This document shows positions 59,160 to 64,000 of a stretch of 64,000 bases of DNA, one piece after another. Positions within the stretch are counted from its first letter, which is position 1, and every line of letters begins with the position of its first letter. The position numbers and the translations under genes are program-made. Origin of the DNA: Lytechinus pictus (taxonomy: Eukaryota; Echinodermata; Echinoidea; Temnopleuroida; Toxopneustidae). The notes below the pieces were generated by a model that was given only the letters and a program-made list of their open reading frames with translations, was not told where the DNA came from and searched no databases. The stretch is taken from positions 39,260,401 through 39,324,400 of the forward strand of contig NC_087249.1 of assembly GCF_037042905.1 (NCBI RefSeq), written 5' to 3'.

Positions 59160-61420
59160 AGTAAAAGGTAGTTAGAGTAGTCATTTCAGGTGAAATTGAT
59201 TTTTGAAATGAATTTATTGTGATGTCCTAAGCCATTAAATGGCTGAAAAAAGGAGCTTTTGAAGCTGAGGCACGCTGTCTGCCATTTTGATCTTGGTGTT
59301 AACATTGGGCTGTATCAATAAAACTAGCATTTTCTTTCAGAGTTTAAGCCACCTAGTATTATAGCTGTGATATACAAGTAAATGCTCAAACCACCAGTTG
59401 CATTCGACTTTCTCTTAGCCTTAGGTTTCCCAAAATGCAAAATGACTGATTTCCAGGATGGGGCCAAGTTTGCCATCAAAATTAATTTGGTTTTTTGAGT
59501 ATCTTCTATTTAGAAAAAAAAAACTACCAAGATCATTTTTCCTATATTTACTGGTTTGTTGCTTGTCTCTTTTATTGAAATGCACTCTTTACGTAATTTG
59601 GAGTTACTCAAGCAACTCAAAGTGTGATATTACAACTGATGAAGGCCAACAAGGTCACAGGTAAAAACAAAGAAACTTCAATTTTAAAATAGCATTGTCT
59701 TGGTAATGGAATTATAGAATCAAGCTTAATAGTTAAAGACCCTTTTGGAGGCGAAATTTTGAATTGAAAATCATACACCAATGGAAAGCTGATGGGCATC
59801 AAAATACAACTATGCCAGTTTCGTGCATTTCACAGATTACCAACTTGGGTTTTTGTTCTAGAAGCATTCAAACTCATGAACATTATATATGGCACAGGCG
59901 TAAATTTAAGCAGCAAATATATTGTTCGAAGGGGGGGGATGAACTAAACTGAAATAAAACTTTGCCAAAAACAAATTCTAGAGCTATGGTATCAATCAAT
60001 TTGATTTAAGCAAGAAATACTTTTTATTTTTACATTTCTAATTCACAATTGGAAAAAAAGAATATATATATAATCATTCTGTATATTCTATACATATATA
60101 CACTACTTACGAACAGTGTAATCTAAATTTCGTTCTCATAAGATTATGTCTTAGGCCTGAGGTAGTTTATAGCACAATGAAGCACATTTTTATGAATTAC
60201 TATGTTTGCTTATAAAGCAAGATACAAGCTGGTAAGCAGTGAAAATGCATGAAACTTGCATTGCTGTAATCTGCTTTGTCATAGCTTTCCAATAATGTAT
60301 AGTTATCATGGCTTGCGATATCGTCTATTTAGGATATGAAAATGGAAACCATGTCTGATGGCGGCCATCTTGGATTTTTGGCCGCCACACTTATTTGTTG
60401 GACCCAAGAAAAAAAGAATTGATTTTCATTTTTATTTTTAACCAACATGACAATCTGACCCAAATGAAGAGAGGAGGTTGCAAAAAAATGATAGAAATGA
60501 AACAAAAGTTGTTCAAGAAATATTTTTTTTTGCATTTATGCATTTCCATATCCAGCAAGTCTTAGTGTACATGGACAAATCTTTCCAATTGATTTCCAGG
60601 AAAATTGTTAGGAGGAATGCTCTAAAAAACAAAAAACAGGGCTCTGATCCTTTTGCTCGCAGTAACTTTTTTTTTCTCTAAAGATAGAGAAAAATGGTAG
60701 CAAAAGTGTTTTTGTTTGCTAGTTTTATTGATATGGTCCATTGGTGCAATTATAGAGCATATTCTATCCAACATGAAATGAAAGTACTGTATGTATTTTT
60801 TTTTAATTGATCTCTAATAAATATGAATTGTTTAAAGTAATGAACAAAATGTGTTATTTACTTGTGACAGTTGGAAAACATGTTGTTTTGACAGAAGTTA
60901 TTTCATAACATTAATTTTGATTTTTTTACCTGTGGACTCAAAGGAAGAAATAAATCATTGAAATTGATTACAGATATTGAAAATATTTAAAGGTGAAAGA
61001 TCACATTTTTTAAGCTTGAGAGGAGTGGTATGAGTGTACTCTACATACACTTCTCCTAGTTTTCCTCACGATTATTAGTGCTTCTTTGTATCCATTATGC
61101 TTTATCAAATGAAAATTTGAACAGAGTTGACTTGGCAACCATTTTATGGATCTGCCCTCTGTCCGAAGATGCAAGAGGCGTTATGTTTTCGGATCATTTG
61201 TTTGTTTCATTTTTAGTCCTTGCAACAACTAAAGAATCATTTAATGTGTTCATTTCAAATGTGTCTCATGTATGCATGATTTATAAGAATTTCATTAGAT
61301 TTCCGAGTTGTGGGCTTACAGGTCGCCGAGGTCATTATGTACATGAAAATGGTACATTCCAGGGAGAAAAATTAATATATTTTTTGTTCCTTGGCCACTA
61401 TTTTAGCTCACCAGCCCAAT
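59160..61420. other. Intergenic, no gene recognised
   Basis: AT-rich sequence with no supported exon. ATGGCGGCCATCTTGG at about 60358 is a small palindrome containing a YY1-like core on both strands. The 119-codon frame at 61078 has no recognisable domain and runs into the next repeat. Confidence 0.5.
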
Positions 61421-61427
61421 TGTGCTT

Positions 61428-61672
61428 TATTGGGTGATTTCAAGTTCAGTGTTGACCTTTTGGTGTTGGTGTTAGGTCAATTTTTACACGATTATGATAC
61501 CAAACATAAAATGAAGATGGTCCCGAAAAGTCACTCACTAGTTGTTGAGATGTCAATAATGTTATCTGGATCAGTATTACAAACTCTGAATAAGTTTTGG
61601 AGATAGCAGAAGCAATCAAAATTTCAACACCAACACCAAGGCAACACCAGACTTGAAATCACCCATTGTATT
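61428..61672. mobile_element. Fold-back element with GGTGTTGGTG arms
   Basis: TGGGTGATTTCAAGT...GGTGTTGGTGTTAGG is inverted as CAACACCAACACC...ACTTGAAATCACCCA. A diverged relative lies at about 190-400. Confidence 0.7.
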
Positions 61673-61899
61673 ACGGTTTACATTGGACCCTACAGAATTT
61701 CATGGGCTTTTAGAAAGTTTTCATGGCTCTTTGGGGTTTTATTGGGTTGAATTGCCCTGATCCCTGTCATAATTCTTTTTTCTCTGGTTCATTCTTGTGC
61801 CTGCCGATTAGGTTACACCATGGAGCCAGTCTGTAACAACTCCATGGTTACACCGCCTCATGCATTCTTTTTTTGTTTACTGTACCTGGTGGCCATTTC

Positions 61900-62060
61900 A
61901 TATAAGCTGTTATAAGTTAAGAGTGACTTTAAGAAAGACTAGCGATCCTTTCTTGTGGTAAATGATATTCATCATTAAATGTTCATTGGTGATTATTTAA
62001 TATATATATAAGAAAGGTTCACCAGTCGCTCTTAACTTACAAACAGCTTTATGAAACGCC
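61900..62060. mobile_element. Fold-back MITE
   Basis: AAGCTGTTATAAGTTAAGAG and AGAAAGACTAGCGA pair with TCGCTCTTAACTT...AAACAGCTTTATGAAA over about 60 bp. Same family as 57952. Confidence 0.75.
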
Positions 62061-62628
62061 CACCTGAATAGGCTGGTCACTTCCATAAGTGTCAAGAAGT
62101 TTTGAAAGTAGTATCAGGGTTTCAGTTTTAAAAGGGTTTTCATCATGTTTATATGTGAATACATACATATGACAGAGATAATCTGATAAGATTTTGAAAT
62201 ATATTAAAAATTTGATGAGCAGTATACTTAAGATCTGGCAGCGAATGAGGCAAAAACTTTGACAACATGTAGTTGTGAAGCAATGTAGTTTATGCATTAT
62301 GAAACTAAATACATATATATATTCCAGTATACATATTGACTTCGATTATACATATTTAATCTCGAGGAGATTAAGAAAATGATGTAAATAAAAATTTGCA
62401 TTAAAATATAAATGAGAATGTGCCTTATATTTTTTTTCTGCCATTTTGGAACTTGTATATAATGCTTATCAATCAGGTCATTGTGTCATGGTCAAAAGGT
62501 TTTTAGGTTAATGGACTGACCATGTTGTGGTATCAACATAAAAACATACAAGTTAGTATTTTGTACCTTCAATATATTTTGAAATAATTAGTTGTTATTG
62601 TATGAAACTTAGATATAGTTATAATACA

Positions 62629-62770
62629 CAGGGGCCGCGGAACGGTTTTCAAAGTGGGGGGCTGACCATGCTAAAAATCACAATCATATGGTCAATTTCA
62701 CGTTTTTGTACACGGTTTTGGAAAAAAGTGAAGCCCCCCCAGCCCCCCCCCCCCGGTTCCGCGGCCCCTG
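62629..62770. mobile_element. 142-bp MITE, CAGGGGCCGCGG ends, 5-bp target duplication
   Basis: CAGGGGCCGCGGAACGG and its near complement at the right are flanked by ATACA (62624-62628, 62771-62775). The C-tract near the right end mirrors other members. Confidence 0.85.
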
Positions 62771-62817
62771 ATACAGAGTCAGGAACTATGTGTCTGGGTT
62801 AGAGTGACTGGGTCAAG

Positions 62818-63260
62818 CAGACCTGCCAACCAGTACATATTTAGTACGTTTTTGCAACCAAAATACGGCAGTACGTTTTTTCTTTAAAAAATATGTTTTT
62901 TTTTTTTACAAAATCGTAATTTATTGAGATTCATAAAACGTACACAAATATGGTTATTAGATCAATGTAATTTCAGGTAACTTTTTTTTTTTTTCAATCA
63001 TTTTGTAAAAACCAGGGTGAGATATACACAAGTTTCAATGTTTTTTTTTTTTCATCTGCAAGAGCAGTGCGCATTTTAGCTTGCATGCAGCTTGAGCGCC
63101 GTGATGGGCGAGTGCGCCAAGCATTTTATTATGAAATACACTTTTTTGGGGAAAAATACAAAATATTTATCTCACACGGTAAAAATACTGATTTTTTGTC
63201 AAAATACTGATTTTGGGGGATAAGAATACTGAAAATGCAAAATACAACTTGGCAGCTCTG
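62818..63260. mobile_element. 443-bp element, CAGACCTGCCAA ends
   Basis: CAGACCTGCCAA at the left and TTGGCAGCTCTG at the right are flanked by GTCAAG (62812-62817, 63261-63266). The interior is AT-rich with AATACTGATTTT units. Likely a hAT-like or related non-autonomous element. Confidence 0.78.
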
Positions 63261-63918
63261 GTCAAGGTCAATGTTAAAGATCATTTCTGGTCATTTTTTA
63301 GAATTGATAATTTCATTGTTTAAAAAGCATGTTATCTGATTTAGTGTAACTTATATTAGAAGCTTACTTGTTATAACTAATGACATGTCAAGTTTTCTTC
63401 ATGCATATACATATACAAGTTTCAAGGAATATAATGAATAAATATGATAATTAGGGGGAATTGTCCAATTTTATCAAAGGTTTTCTACCTTTAATGACCT
63501 TTGGCCTTGATCCAGTGACCTGAAATTTTGATAAAATTATTTGATACTCAAACCTGATGGAACATGGAAACAAATACATCAATATTTTGGACACATTGCA
63601 GTTTCATACCAGAAAAACCTTAATTCATTGACTTCAAATGACCTTTGAACTTGACTTGTTGACAGTAAATTATCCTTTCGAGCCGGCTGGCATTATTTAT
63701 GAAGCTAATACAGATCCTATTCATGACAACTTCCCCTAGCTACCTAGACCCACCTCCTTGCTCTTTGAACTTTGAGAGGAAATTCTCATAATACCTCCAT
63801 AAATGTTTAGATGATGACACCTTTTGAACCCGCTTTTGAATGACAAAGGAGCTTGAATGTAAAAAATATATGCATGCCTTTGGCGAGGAGGTGAGAGAGA
63901 GATATATATATATGTATC

Positions 63919-64000
63919 AGGGGCGGATCCAGGATTTTCCAAAGGGGAGGGGGCACATTTTCCCAAGAAAAAAATTTGACAAGCAAAAAAAAAGGTCTTC
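63919..64000 (+). mobile_element. G-tract MITE cut by the window end
   Basis: CAGGGGCGGATCCAGGATTT then a G-rich tract, the same family as 56073. Its right end lies beyond the window. Confidence 0.7.

Noticed and set aside
61078-61437. 119-codon open frame downstream of LAMTOR1
   Set aside because: No family recognised and it runs into a fold-back repeat; chance frame in AT-rich DNA.
1-64000. Bacterial-type systems, CRISPR arrays, operons
   Set aside because: Spliced animal genes throughout; the regular arrays are satellites with diverged units, not spacer-repeat structures.

Overview
The window is animal nuclear DNA: AT-rich, intron-rich and packed with transposable elements. It is most likely from an echinoderm, probably a sea urchin. 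That placement is an inference from the repeat types (G-tract MITEs, arrays with a GCGCGAAGCGCGAG core, AGGTCAAAGGTCA-bearing elements) and from the close match of both host genes to deuterostome orthologues; no sequence search was run.

Two host genes lie on the + strand. WDR19 (IFT144, an IFT-A subunit of cilia) occupies 793-32248 as its last 17 visible coding exons, about 751 residues, ending in a Cys-rich zinc module; its N-terminal WD40 exons are upstream of the window. LAMTOR1 (p18, the Ragulator anchor on lysosomes) is complete at 50046-57594 in six coding exons giving 154 aa. All splice sites are GT-AG and all phases match.

The standout is in WDR19 intron 2032-21337. Positions 2147-20796 look like one 18.65-kb DNA transposon. 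It has 17-bp perfect terminal inverted repeats, a TAA on each side as target duplication, and clusters of GAACG motifs just inside each end. It carries two spliced minus-strand genes: a 412-aa protein with a coiled coil and a BEN domain (5974-7362), and a 541-aa DDE-type transposase candidate with an NPIEHLW motif and a C-terminal C2H2 finger (13482-15253). Both have a TATA-like box about 115 bp before the ATG. Satellite arrays sit inside both ends, and younger elements are nested within.

From 32249 to 50045 there is no convincing gene, only the WDR19 3' flank and a dense mosaic of MITEs, a tRNA-derived SINE, long elements holding GCGCGAAGCGCGAG arrays, and nested insertions with readable target duplications. 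One possible minus-strand exon lies at 45689-45905. From 57595 to 64000 there are only the LAMTOR1 3' end and repeats. WDR19 also shows two partial in-intron duplications of its own exons, and LAMTOR1 intron 1 holds a perfect 54-bp-arm palindrome.
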